A model generated the notes under the pieces. It ran no database searches, was not told where the DNA came from, and saw nothing but the letters and a program-made list of their open reading frames with translations. Of a stretch of 64,000 nt of DNA, positions 1 to 8,308 are shown piece by piece. The first letter of the stretch is position 1; every line of letters starts with the position of its first letter. The translations under genes were made by a program, and so were the position numbers. The stretch is from Rhizobium leguminosarum (lineage in GTDB: Bacteria > Pseudomonadota > Alphaproteobacteria > Rhizobiales > Rhizobiaceae): positions 1,426,001 to 1,490,000 of the forward strand of contig NZ_MZMU01000003.1 in the NCBI RefSeq assembly GCF_004123835.1. Direction: 5' to 3'.

Positions 1-2
1 TG

Positions 3-1748
3 CAGCGCGATTCCATCGATCGCCTGCGTCATGCCAAGCGTTACTCCGGCTTCTTCTCCTCGATCTGCACCAACCCCGCCTGGACCGGCTTCACCATGGC
101 GACCGGCACGTTGCGCGGTCCCGATCCGCGCGAGATGGGCCGCACCGATTGCGTCGTCATCTGGGGCACCAACGCGGTGTCGACCCAGGTCAACGTGATG
201 ACCCACGCCATCAAGTCGCGCAAGGAGCGCGGCGCCAAGATCGTCGTCATCGACATCTACGACAACCCGACGATGAAGCAGGCCGATATGGCGTTGATCG
301 TCAGGCCCGGTACCGATGCAGCGCTCGCCTGTGCCGTGATGCACATCGCCTTCCGCGACGGCTATGCCGACCGTGAATACATGGCGAAGTTCGCCGACGA
401 TCCCTCCGGTCTCGAAGCGCATTTGAAGACGAAGACGCCGCAATGGGCGGCAGATATCACCGGCCTTTCGGTCGAGGAAATCGAAGCCTTCGCCCGCCTT
501 GTCGGCACGACGAAGAAGACCTTCTTCCGCCTGGGCTATGGCTTCACCCGCCAGCGCAACGGCGCCGTCGCCATGCATGCGGCCGCCTCGATCGCCACCG
601 TTCTCGGCTCCTGGCAATATGAGGGCGGCGGCGCCTTCCATTCGAACAGCGACATCTTCCGCATGAACAGCGCCGAACTGACCGGCCGGTCGATGAAGGA
701 TGCCGATATCCGCATGCTCGATCAGTCGCAGATCGGCCGCGTGCTGACCGGCGATGCCGTGGCGCTACGCCACCGCGGCCCGGTCACAGCAATGCTGATC
801 CAGAACACCAATCCCGCCAACATCGCCCCCGAGCAGCGCCTCGTCAGACGCGGCTTTGCCCGCAACGACCTCTTCGTCGCCGTGCATGAGCAGTTCATGA
901 CCGAAACGGCCGAGATCGCCGATATCGTCATCCCGGCGACGATGTTCGTCGAGCACGACGACATCTACCGCGCCGGCGGCCAGAACCATATCCTGCTGGG
1001 GCCGAAGCTGGTCGAGCCGCCGCCAACCGTGCGCACCAATCTCTTCGTCATCGAGGAACTGGCCAGACGCCTCGGCGTCGCCGATCGCCCCGGCTTCGGC
1101 TTCACCGCCCGGGAGATGGTCGACCGCATCCTCGAATCGAGCGGCCTGCCGGATTACGACCATTTCCTCGAACACAAATGGTTCGATCGCCAGCCTGCTT
1201 TCGAGGAAGCGCATTACCTGAACGGCTTTGCCCATCCGGATGGCAAGTTCCATTTCCGCCCCGATTGGATCAATCAGCCGGCGCCGAACAAGCCACCGGC
1301 GGCGATCGGCGCGCTTGGTCCGCACGCCGCGCTACCGGCCTTCCCCGATCAGGTCGATGTCATCGAAGTCGCCGATATCGAGCATCCCTTCCGCCTCGCC
1401 ACGTCGCCGGCGCGCAACTTCCTGAATTCGAGCTTCTCCGAGACCAAGACCTCACGCCAGAAAGAAGGCCGCCCCGAGGTGATGATCAACCCGGCCGACG
1501 CCGAAGCCAACGGCATCGCCCACGGCGATCTTGTCCGCATCGGCAACAGCCGCGGCGATCTGCGCATCCACGCCCGCATCACCACCGAAGTGAAATCAGG
1601 CGTGCTGATTGCCGAGGGGCTTTGGCCGAACAAGGCGCATGTCGACGGCGAGGGCATCAACGTCTTGACCGGCGCCGACCCGGTCGCGCCCTATGGCGGG
1701 GCGGCCGTGCACGACAATAAGGTCTGGCTTCGCAGGGACGCAGCATGA
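3..1748 (+). CDS. Molybdopterin-dependent oxidoreductase, 5'-truncated by the window edge
   Basis: The reading frame is open from base 3, so the start codon lies outside the window; the ATG at 96 is internal because the residues before it (SGFFSSICTNPAWTGFTM) fit the family. The visible part is about 581 residues. WGTNAVSTQVNVM and the following Rossmann-like stretch belong to the molybdopterin-binding region of the DMSO reductase superfamily (formate dehydrogenase/BisC-like). The last ~120 residues (RLATSPARNFLNSSFSET, then GDLVRIGNSRG) look like the molydopterin dinucleotide-binding domain. The [4Fe-4S] site, if present, would be upstream and is not visible. The substrate cannot be named. 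The stop overlaps the next gene by 4 bases, which suggests co-translation. Confidence 0.85.
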   Translation, partial: QRDSIDRLRHAKRYSGFFSSICTNPAWTGFTMATGTLRGPDPREMGRTDCVVIWGTNAVSTQVNVMTHAIKSRKERGAKIVVIDIYDNPTMKQADMALIVRPGTDAALACAVMHIAFRDGYADREYMAKFADDPSGLEAHLKTKTPQWAADITGLSVEEIEAFARLVGTTKKTFFRLGYGFTRQRNGAVAMHAAASIATVLGSWQYEGGGAFHSNSDIFRMNSAELTGRSMKDADIRMLDQSQIGRVLTGDAVALRHRGPVTAMLIQNTNPANIAPEQRLVRRGFARNDLFVAVHEQFMTETAEIADIVIPATMFVEHDDIYRAGGQNHILLGPKLVEPPPTVRTNLFVIEELARRLGVADRPGFGFTAREMVDRILESSGLPDYDHFLEHKWFDRQPAFEEAHYLNGFAHPDGKFHFRPDWINQPAPNKPPAAIGALGPHAALPAFPDQVDVIEVADIEHPFRLATSPARNFLNSSFSETKTSRQKEGRPEVMINPADAEANGIAHGDLVRIGNSRGDLRIHARITTEVKSGVLIAEGLWPNKAHVDGEGINVLTGADPVAPYGGAAVHDNKVWLRRDAA

Positions 1749-2335
1749 TGCAGCCGAAATCACGCGTGAAGATCGCCGGCGAGGAAACCCTGTCGAACGG
1801 GTGGACGCGGCTGAGCAGCTACCTTCTCGACTATATCGACCGCAAGGGCGCAACCCAGCGGTTGAAGCGGGAAGTCTATCACCGCACGCCGGCCGCCTGC
1901 ATCCTGCTTTATGATCCGAAGCGCGACCTCGTCGTTCTCGTCCGCCAGTTCCGCCTCGCCGTTCATCTCAACGGCGATCCCGCCTGGATGATCGAGGTGC
2001 CGGCCGGCCTTCTCGACGACGACCATCCGGAAGCAGCGATCCGTCGCGAGGCGATGGAGGAGACCGGCTATCGCCTGCGCGATGCGCGCTTCCTGTTCAA
2101 ATCCTATACTTCGCCGGGTGCCGTCACCGAAGTCGTGCATTTCTTCGCAACCCTCATCGACACCGCCGATCGCGTGGCCGAAGGCGGCGGCCTGGACGAG
2201 GAGCACGAGGATATCGAAGTCCTCGAGATCCCGCTCGACGAGGCGGCGGCGATGATCGAAACCGGCGAAATCTTCGACGCCAAGACGATCATGCTTCTGC
2301 AATGGGCGCTGTTGAACAGGGGGAAGCTTTCCTAA
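1745..2335 (+). CDS. Nudix hydrolase, ADP-ribose/GDP-mannose pyrophosphatase type
   Basis: A 196-residue protein. The Nudix box spans residues ~79-101: GLLDDDHPEAAIRREAMEET carries the REAMEE core that binds divalent metal. The N-terminal beta-rich part (YHRTPAACILLYDP...VVLVRQFRLAV) and the EVPAGLLD sequence before the box are typical of NDP-sugar pyrophosphatases such as NudF/NudK, which cleave a nucleotide diphosphate sugar to NMP and sugar phosphate. Its ATG overlaps the stop of the molybdoenzyme gene as ATGA, so the two are probably one transcription unit; a functional link is not obvious. Its stop overlaps that of the convergent toxin gene by 4 bases. The exact substrate is undetermined. 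Confidence 0.88.
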   Translation: MMQPKSRVKIAGEETLSNGWTRLSSYLLDYIDRKGATQRLKREVYHRTPAACILLYDPKRDLVVLVRQFRLAVHLNGDPAWMIEVPAGLLDDDHPEAAIRREAMEETGYRLRDARFLFKSYTSPGAVTEVVHFFATLIDTADRVAEGGGLDEEHEDIEVLEIPLDEAAAMIETGEIFDAKTIMLLQWALLNRGKLS

Positions 2336-2736
2336 CCCCGAGCGAAGGCGAGATTTTCCGCTGACGCGGCACGTTCCAGTCTGGCGTCCAGCGTCGCAAG
2401 CGATACGTTCTCTGCGACCGCAAGCGCCAGATAAGCGGCGTCATAGGCCGATAGCTGATATTTTCCGGCAAGTCGCAAGATCGGAAGATGGTCTTCGCTT
2501 GAGACAGTGCGCAGCGGCAGGCTGGTGAGTCGCATGAGGCAAGCGAGCACATCCTCGTTGGAGATGCGTTTCCGCCGTTCCGCGGTCAACAGGATGTTGC
2601 GTATCTCATGCCAGAAAAGATCGGGCACCAAGGCATCTTCCGTTTCGAGAAAAGACAGGGCTTCTTCGGCAGTCCGGCTTTCCTCATCGGCAAGCAACCA
2701 AGCCGCCGCAACCGAAGCATCAACCACGAACGGCAT
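2332..2736 (-). CDS. vapC: VapC-type PIN-domain ribonuclease toxin
   Basis: 134 residues with the PIN-domain plan: an N-terminal acidic residue in MPFVVDASVAAAWLLADEE (Asp6), a mid-protein acidic residue in LFWHEIRNIL, and the C-terminal pair in YQLSAYDAAYLALA and LATLDARL. VapC toxins are Mg-dependent endoribonucleases that act on tRNA or rRNA; the target here is unknown. It starts at an ATG overlapping the antitoxin stop by one base (TGATG), the usual tight coupling of type II toxin-antitoxin operons. It converges on the Nudix gene with a 4-base overlap. Confidence 0.88.
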   Translation of the reverse strand: MPFVVDASVAAAWLLADEESRTAEEALSFLETEDALVPDLFWHEIRNILLTAERRKRISNEDVLACLMRLTSLPLRTVSSEDHLPILRLAGKYQLSAYDAAYLALAVAENVSLATLDARLERAASAENLAFARG

Positions 2737-2981
2737 CAGCGCTGGCCTTCGCGCCGCCAGGCTTGAATTTCAGCCGCGGTCGCTCCGGCGCGTTCTGCCC
2801 GTTCGCTGCGGAGTGCACGGATGGCGTCGAGCCTCTGGCGACGGTCATCGATCTTGATCATGCGGGCTACCGCGTTGTTGCCGCGTGATATCACCACATC
2901 TTCGCCTGCTTCCACCTTTGTCAGAAGCTCCGAGAGATGCGTTTTTGCCTCTGCCACTTTCACTTTGATCGTCATAGCCAC
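2736..2981 (-). CDS. vapB: Phd/YefM-type antitoxin partner of VapC
   Basis: 81 residues. The N-terminal region (IKVKVAEAKTHLSELLTKVE, then GEDVVISRGNNAVARMIKID) is the Phd/YefM antitoxin fold that binds operator DNA. The charged C-terminal tail (about residue 45 onward) is the usual toxin-neutralising segment. It lies upstream of the PIN toxin and overlaps it by one base, so it is the antitoxin of that pair and probably represses the operon. By sequence it is Phd-like rather than AbrB-like; the vapB label only reflects its partner. Confidence 0.85.
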   Translation of the reverse strand: MAMTIKVKVAEAKTHLSELLTKVEAGEDVVISRGNNAVARMIKIDDRRQRLDAIRALRSERAERAGATAAEIQAWRREGQR

Positions 2982-3000
2982 CGTCCACTTTGTCTCTAGC

Positions 3001-3100
3001 GCATCGGCCCGAAAATCGGAATCGATTTTCGGAAAGCACGATGCGTAGATTCAAAAAGTTAGAGCGTCCTTTGTGCGTCCGAAAGGACGCACGGCGCTCT
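3001..3100 (+). repeat. RIME-like palindromic repeat, copy A
   Basis: About 100 bp with two palindromes. The first is centred on GGAATC at 3018-3023 between CCGAAAATC and GATTTTCGG. The second pairs GTGCGTCC with GGACGCAC around GAAA at 3074-3093. The spacer ATGCGTAGATTCAAAAAGTT aligns with the other copies at 15028, 25561, 30472, 52168 and 62020. The two-palindrome plan and length resemble the Rhizobium intergenic mosaic elements (RIME). It lies between the divergent vapBC and phnM-like genes. Confidence 0.75.
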
Positions 3101-3260
3101 CTAATGTAATGTCGCGCCAAAACTTGGTCAACTGATTGGTCATGTATGGCAAAGCAGGAACGGAAAGAGTAAGAAGTTTGGAAGTTCTTCATGCAGTTGT
3201 CACGAAGCAGTTCTATGCGCTGCAGTTTACCAATCATCGGATGTGGTCAGGAGAAAGCCC

Positions 3261-4430
3261 ATGTGGCTCAGCAATTTCACCCTCGTTCTCCCAAACGAGG
3301 TGGTGAGTGAAGGTTCCGTGCGTGTTGAGGGTGGCGTCATCGCCGAGATCAGGCCGGAGCCGGTCGCCGGTGCTGCCATCGATGGTGGCGGGCGGCTGCT
3401 GATGCCCGGATTCGTCGATCTCCACGGCGACATGATCGAGCGCGAGATCGCCCCGCGGCCGAACGCGACGATGCCGATCGATTTCGGCATCCACGAACTC
3501 GACAAGAAGCTAGCCGCTGCCGGTGTCACCACGGCGTTTGCCGCCGTCTCCTTTGCGACCGAAAGCGTCTACGGCCACGTCCGCTCGCTGGAGACGACAT
3601 CGGCGGTGATCGAAGGCATTAACCGCCTGCGTGACGATCTGCTGGTCGACCACCGTGTCCACGCCCGCTACGAAATCACCAATGTCGGTGCAGCCGCGGC
3701 ACTCGAGCGCCTGCTGAATGCCGATCAGATCGACATGGTTTCGCTCACCGACCACACGCCGGGCCAGGGCCAGTACAACAACCTGCAGAGCTACATCCTC
3801 AGCATTTCCGAGCGCCGTGCCGTCTCCGAGGAAATGGCGGCGGAGATCGTTGCCAAGCGCATCGCCATGCGCAACAATCCCGACATCGAAGCCAAGCTGA
3901 AAGAAATTGTCGCGCTGTCGCTGAAGCACAAGCTGTCGCTCGCTTCGCATGACGATGACAGCGTCGAAAAGGTCGCCGAAATGCACGATCTCGGCGTCAC
4001 CATCAGCGAGTTTCCAGTCACCGCACCCGCCGCAGAAGAGGCGCGTCGCCGCGGCCTCTGGACGCTGATGGGAGCCCCCAACGCCCTGCGCGGTCAGTCG
4101 ATGTCAGGCAATCTCAGCGCGCTCGATGCTGCAAGGGCAGGCCTGCTGAGCGTCATCGCCGCCGACTATCATCCGGCTGCCTTCGTGCCCGGCATCTTCA
4201 AGCTTGCCGATATGGTGGAAGGCGGCTTGCCAGCCGCCGTTGCCATGGCGACCGGCAACGCGGCCCGTTCCGCCGGCCTCCTGGATCGTGGCGAGATCGC
4301 TATCGGCCAGCGCGCCGATCTGGTCGTGGTCGAGCCGGGCGATGTCCACCGCATCCGCGCCACCTTCCGCGCCGGCCGCTTCGTCTACAGCGACGGCACG
4401 CTGCATCCGTTGCGGGCGCTGGCGGCCTAA
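3261..4430 (+). CDS. phnM: PhnM-like amidohydrolase (alkylphosphonate metabolism)
   Basis: 389 residues from the ATG at 3261, chosen because AGGAGA lies 6 bases upstream; a GTG at 3243 is less likely. The metal site HGD in GFVDLHGDMIEREIAPRP, the DHTPGQGQY motif and ASHDDDSVEKV are the hallmarks of PhnM, an amidohydrolase-superfamily enzyme. PhnM removes diphosphate from alpha-D-ribose 1-methylphosphonate 5-triphosphate in the C-P lyase pathway. The C-terminal TGNAARSAGLLDRGEIAIGQ...DLVVVE is the usual end of the barrel and its beta-sandwich. No other phn gene is present nearby, so it is either a second PhnM or a paralogue with another substrate. It converges on purN, overlapping by 4 bases. 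Confidence 0.82.
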   Translation: MWLSNFTLVLPNEVVSEGSVRVEGGVIAEIRPEPVAGAAIDGGGRLLMPGFVDLHGDMIEREIAPRPNATMPIDFGIHELDKKLAAAGVTTAFAAVSFATESVYGHVRSLETTSAVIEGINRLRDDLLVDHRVHARYEITNVGAAAALERLLNADQIDMVSLTDHTPGQGQYNNLQSYILSISERRAVSEEMAAEIVAKRIAMRNNPDIEAKLKEIVALSLKHKLSLASHDDDSVEKVAEMHDLGVTISEFPVTAPAAEEARRRGLWTLMGAPNALRGQSMSGNLSALDAARAGLLSVIAADYHPAAFVPGIFKLADMVEGGLPAAVAMATGNAARSAGLLDRGEIAIGQRADLVVVEPGDVHRIRATFRAGRFVYSDGTLHPLRALAA

Positions 4431-5098
4431 GCGCGGTCGCCGATCAGCGAAATCAGTTGGGCCTTGGGCGCAACGGTCGAAGCTTCGGCGCCGACGGCCC
4501 TGCCGCCTTCCATCGTCACTCGGCCTTCGGCAAAGAGCCGCAGTGCCTGCGGATAGATCTGGTGTTCGACGGTGAGCACACGTGCGGCAAGGCTTTCGGC
4601 CGTGTCGCCGGAAAGAACCGGGACGGCGGCCTGGCCGATCACCGGCCCCTCATCCATGCCTTCGGTGACGAAATGCACCGTGCAGCCGGCGATCCGCATG
4701 CCGGCGTCGATCGCACGCTGATGCGTATGCAGGCCGGGAAACAGCGGAAGCAGGGAAGGGTGGATGTTGAGCATCCGGCCTTCGTAACGCTGGATGAAGG
4801 TCGGTGTCAGCAGCCGCATATAGCCTGCCAGACAGAGAATGTCGGGTTTAAGCTCGTCGAGCGCCGAAAAGATCGCCGCTTCATGCGCATCCTTGCTGGC
4901 GTAGTCCTTGCGGGGAAAAGCGAAGGTGGCGATGCCTTCGGCTGCGGCCTTGGCAAGCCCGCCGGCATCCATCTTGTCGGAGATCACCCCGACGATCTCG
5001 GCCGGGTAGTCGGCTGCCTTTGCCGCCGCAACCAGCGCCATCATGTTGGAGCCGCTGCCTGATATGAAGACGACGGCGCGTTTGCGCGGCGAGCTCAT
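4427..5098 (-). CDS. purN: Phosphoribosylglycinamide formyltransferase
   Basis: 223 residues from the ATG at 5098, which overlaps the purM stop as ATGA; longer in-frame extensions read back through purM. PurN transfers a formyl group from 10-formyl-THF to GAR in purine synthesis. Visible motifs are the N-terminal phosphate loop [11 protein letters not shown], the catalytic region LAGYMRLL...[16 protein letters not shown] (Asn and His of the NIHPSLLP motif) and [15 protein letters not shown] with the catalytic Asp. Length fits the family. purM-purN is a standard operon; both enzymes catalyse near-consecutive steps. Confidence 0.96.
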   Translation of the reverse strand: MSSPRKRAVVFISGSGSNMMALVAAAKAADYPAEIVGVISDKMDAGGLAKAAAEGIATFAFPRKDYASKDAHEAAIFSALDELKPDILCLAGYMRLLTPTFIQRYEGRMLNIHPSLLPLFPGLHTHQRAIDAGMRIAGCTVHFVTEGMDEGPVIGQAAVPVLSGDTAESLAARVLTVEHQIYPQALRLFAEGRVTMEGGRAVGAEASTVAPKAQLISLIGDRA

Positions 5099-6168
5099 AT
5101 GGCAAGCGTGCCCTTGTAGACCGTGCCGGCCGCGCCCCCGTCGCGGGCGATCATGCGGCCGAGCGTGATAACCGTCTCGCCCTCGGCTTCGAGTGCCGCG
5201 GAAACCGCCGCGACATTCTCGCCGGCGACGACGACGATCATACCGATGCCGCAGTTGAAGGTGCGCAGCATTTCCTTGGCTTCGACGCCGCCCGTCTTGG
5301 CGAGCCACGAGAAGACCGGTGGCACCTTGACGGCGGCAAGATCGATCTCGGCCGCCAGATGCTTCGGCAGCACGCGCGGAATATTTTCCGGGAAGCCGCC
5401 GCCGGTGATGTGCGCCAGCGCCTTGATGGCGCCGGTCTCGCGGATCGCCTTCAGAAGCGGCTTCACATAGATGCGCGTCGGCTCGAGCAGGGCTTCGCCG
5501 AGCTTCTTGTCTTCGGCGAACGGCGCCGGCGCATCCCAGCCGAGGCCGGAGAGCGAAACGATCTTGCGCACCAGCGAGAATCCGTTGGAATGGACGCCGG
5601 AGGAGGCGAGGCCGAGGATCACGTCACCCTCGGCAATATCGCCGGAGGGCAGCAGCTTACCGCGTTCGGCAGCACCGACGGCAAAGCCGGCGAGATCGTA
5701 ATCGCCGGAAGAATACATGCCGGGCATTTCGGCCGTCTCGCCGCCGATCAGCGCGCAGCCGGCCTCGCGGCAGCCGGCGGCAATGCCGCCGACGATGGCC
5801 GCGCCCTGGTCGGGGTCGAGCTTGCCGGTCGCGAAATAATCGAGGAAGAACAGCGGCTCGGCGCCCTGCACCACGAGATCGTTGACGCACATGGCGACGA
5901 GGTCGATGCCGACCGTGTCGTGATAGTCGGCATCGATCGCGATCTTCAGCTTGGTGCCGACGCCGTCATTGGCGGCGACGAGAACAGGATCGGTAAAGCC
6001 TGCCGCCTTGAGATCGAAAAGCCCGCCGAAGCCGCCGATCTCGCCATCGGCGCCGGGACGGCGGGTCGAGCGCACCGCCGGCTTGATCTTCTCGACGAGG
6101 AGGTTGCCGGCATCGATGTCGACGCCCGCATCGCTATATGTCAGGCCGTTTTTCCCAGACTGGCTCAT
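5095..6168 (-). CDS. purM: Phosphoribosylformylglycinamidine cyclo-ligase
   Basis: 357 residues starting [19 protein letters not shown]. PurM (AIR synthetase) closes the imidazole ring of FGAM using ATP. Family features are the N-terminal GLTYxDAGVDI, the glycine-rich GVGTKLKIA, the [14 protein letters not shown] motif, [17 protein letters not shown] and the C-terminal [16 protein letters not shown]. It is the first gene of the purM-purN pair, transcribed away from the AI-2E permease. The 243-base gap to that permease should hold both promoters; no purine riboswitch or clear operator was seen there. Confidence 0.97.
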   Translation of the reverse strand: MSQSGKNGLTYSDAGVDIDAGNLLVEKIKPAVRSTRRPGADGEIGGFGGLFDLKAAGFTDPVLVAANDGVGTKLKIAIDADYHDTVGIDLVAMCVNDLVVQGAEPLFFLDYFATGKLDPDQGAAIVGGIAAGCREAGCALIGGETAEMPGMYSSGDYDLAGFAVGAAERGKLLPSGDIAEGDVILGLASSGVHSNGFSLVRKIVSLSGLGWDAPAPFAEDKKLGEALLEPTRIYVKPLLKAIRETGAIKALAHITGGGFPENIPRVLPKHLAAEIDLAAVKVPPVFSWLAKTGGVEAKEMLRTFNCGIGMIVVVAGENVAAVSAALEAEGETVITLGRMIARDGGAAGTVYKGTLAI

Positions 6169-6411
6169 GCTGGTCTCCGATGGCTATTTCAGGCGGCAAA
6201 CGTGCCGCGTCATCTGCCGGTCGCAATTGCATGACAGGGGCTTTTATGCAAGCGTTGCATGGCGAAAGCCCCCAATTTCCCGCGTCTTCTTCCGACCTTT
6301 CCGGGATTTGGCGCGACAGGGTTGACCATCTTTGCGCCTGCATCCTATGTGCTGAATGGCCGCTTCGGATCGGATGCGGTCAGGCGGCGGCGAGCGATCA
6401 GCGGGGAAGCA

Positions 6412-7536
6412 ATGCCACAGCAAGTCAGCGGCAACAGTCTCAAGCGTCAGATTTTCTTCTGGCTGGCGGTGCTCGTCTTCTTTATCGTCTTTTTGTATAT
6501 CTTCAGTTCGATCCTGCTGCCCTTCGTGGCCGGCATGGCGATCGCCTATTTCCTCGATCCTGTGGCAGACAGGCTACAGCGGCTGGGCCTGAGCCGCATG
6601 ATGGCGACGATCGTCATCCTGATTGCCTTCATCATCATCTTCACACTGGCGCTGATGATCCTCATTCCCGTGCTCGTCAGCCAGTTCAACGATTTCGCCG
6701 AGCGGCTGCCCGGTTATATCAGCCAGTTGCAGCAGTTCATCGACAATTCGAAGAACTCGCTGCTGCCGGAATGGATCAGGAGCCAGGCCGGCACGATCAA
6801 GGACAATTTCTCCGGCATCCTCTCCGAAGGTATGGGCTTCCTGACCGGGCTCTTCGCGCAGATCTGGAATTCCGGCAAGGCGATCGTCGACGTCATATCG
6901 CTGCTCGTGGTAACCCCCGTCGTCGCCTTCTATATCCTGCTCGATTGGGATCGCATGGTCTCCAAAGTCGATCAGTGGATCCCGCGCGATTATGTCAGCG
7001 ATGTCCGCCAGATCGCCAGGGAAATCGACCAGGCGATCGCCGGTTTCATCCGCGGCCAGGGCTCGCTCTGCCTGATCCTCGGCATCTATTATGCCGCCGG
7101 CCTCTCTCTCGTCGGCCTGAATTTCGGCCTGCTGATCGGCCTCTTCGCCGGCATGATCAGCTTCATCCCCTATGTCGGCTCGCTGGTCGGTCTGGTTTTG
7201 TCCGTCGGCGTGGCGCTCGTGCAGTTCTGGCCGGATTATCCCTGGATCGGCCTGGTGCTCGTCGTCTTCTTCAGCGGCCAGTTCCTGGAAGGCAATATCC
7301 TGCAGCCGAAGCTCGTCGGCTCCAGCGTCGGCCTGCATCCGGTCTGGCTGATGTTTGCGCTCTTTGCCTTCGGCGCGCTCTTCGGTTTCGTCGGGCTTCT
7401 GGTCGCCGTGCCGGCGGCGGCGGCCGTCGGCGTCCTTGTCCGTTTCGCGCTTTCACGCTACCTTCAGAGCGATCTTTATTTTGGCGGGGCGCCGAGCGCC
7501 CGCGCCCGGAAGATGAAATCAGTTCCCAATGAATGA
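6412..7536 (+). CDS. AI-2E family transporter (PerM-like membrane protein)
   Basis: 374 residues from the ATG at 6412, preceded by GCGGGGA; the frame is open further upstream but that stretch has no membrane character. Two hydrophobic helices at the N terminus (LAVLVFFIVFLYIFSSILLP, then ATIVILIAFIIIFTLALMIL), a soluble central part (~residues 80-150) and about five to six C-terminal helices match the PerM/TqsA-like family. Members are putative permeases; the AI-2 exporter role is shown for few. The gene overlaps hdaA by 8 bases, and the AI-2E permease-hdaA-ppk order is typical of Rhizobiaceae. The substrate is unknown. Confidence 0.85.
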   Translation: MPQQVSGNSLKRQIFFWLAVLVFFIVFLYIFSSILLPFVAGMAIAYFLDPVADRLQRLGLSRMMATIVILIAFIIIFTLALMILIPVLVSQFNDFAERLPGYISQLQQFIDNSKNSLLPEWIRSQAGTIKDNFSGILSEGMGFLTGLFAQIWNSGKAIVDVISLLVVTPVVAFYILLDWDRMVSKVDQWIPRDYVSDVRQIAREIDQAIAGFIRGQGSLCLILGIYYAAGLSLVGLNFGLLIGLFAGMISFIPYVGSLVGLVLSVGVALVQFWPDYPWIGLVLVVFFSGQFLEGNILQPKLVGSSVGLHPVWLMFALFAFGALFGFVGLLVAVPAAAAVGVLVRFALSRYLQSDLYFGGAPSARARKMKSVPNE

Positions 7537-8242
7537 CGTGAAGAACGCTGATCCGAAGCGCAAGGCCGGAGAGCAGCTGCCGCTGGTCTTTTCGCATGAT
7601 GCCGCAAGCGGCCGCGACGACCTCCTGATCTCGGAGCGTCTTGCCGCCGCCGTTTCGATCGTCGATGCCTGGCCGGCATGGCCATCGCCGGTCGTCGTGC
7701 TCGCCGGCCCCGTCGGCTCGGGAAAATCGCATCTCGCCCGCATCTGGCGGGAATTGAGCGGCGCCGTCCACATCCATCCCGAGCTTGGCTCGGATGCCGC
7801 GGTTGCCGCCGCCGCCGGCCCGGTGCTGTTCGAGGACGCCGACCGCCTCGGCTTCGATGACAAGGCGCTGTTCCACGTCATCAACAGCGTGCGCGAAAAC
7901 GGCACCAGCCTGTTGATCACCAGCCGTCTCTGGCCGATGTCGTGGCCGGTTTTGCTGCCCGATCTGCGCTCGCGCCTGAAAGCGGCAACCGTCGTCGAGA
8001 TCGGCGAACCCGATGAGGCGCTGTTGTCGCAGGTGATCGTCAAGCTCTTCGCCGACCGGCAGCTTTATATAGATGACAAACTCGTGCTCTATATCGTGAA
8101 CCGGATGGAGCGGTCGCTGAATGCGGCCCAGACGATCGTCGAAAGGCTTGACCGGCTGGCCCTGTCGCGGGGCACGAAAATCACCCGGTCTCTTGCTGCC
8201 GAAGTATTGAATGAATTGGGAAATTCGGAACCGGCCGATTGA
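7529..8242 (+). CDS. hdaA: HdaA, DnaA-inactivation ATPase-like regulator
   Basis: 237 residues of the DnaA/Hda AAA+ family. The N-terminal EQLPLVF (Gln16-Phe21) fits the sliding-clamp-binding motif that tethers Hda to DnaN. The Walker A is GPVGSGKSHL at about residue 60, and the Walker B equivalent is VLFEDADRL. Hda/HdaA with the clamp stimulates ATP hydrolysis by DnaA after initiation and so prevents over-replication. There is no C-terminal DnaA-box-binding domain, which separates it from DnaA. It overlaps the preceding permease gene by 8 bases and lies upstream of ppk. Confidence 0.9.
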   Translation: MNDVKNADPKRKAGEQLPLVFSHDAASGRDDLLISERLAAAVSIVDAWPAWPSPVVVLAGPVGSGKSHLARIWRELSGAVHIHPELGSDAAVAAAAGPVLFEDADRLGFDDKALFHVINSVRENGTSLLITSRLWPMSWPVLLPDLRSRLKAATVVEIGEPDEALLSQVIVKLFADRQLYIDDKLVLYIVNRMERSLNAAQTIVERLDRLALSRGTKITRSLAAEVLNELGNSEPAD

Positions 8243-8274
8243 CTGTCACAGTTCCGTCGTGAAACTGATATAAT
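8243..8274 (+). promoter_or_regulatory. Candidate PHO box and -10 element of ppk
   Basis: CTGTCAC (8243-8249), four bases, then CCGTCGT (8254-8260) approximate the two 7-base half sites of a PhoB box, continuing as an 11-base periodicity to CTGATAT at 8265. TATAAT at 8269-8274 is a good -10, and the box covers the position of a -35, as in PhoB-activated promoters. The second half site is imperfect. The ATG of ppk follows 35 bases later. Confidence 0.5.
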
Positions 8275-8308
8275 TGCCTTCGGCGATTGAAAACGGGGTA
8301 AGCGGACC

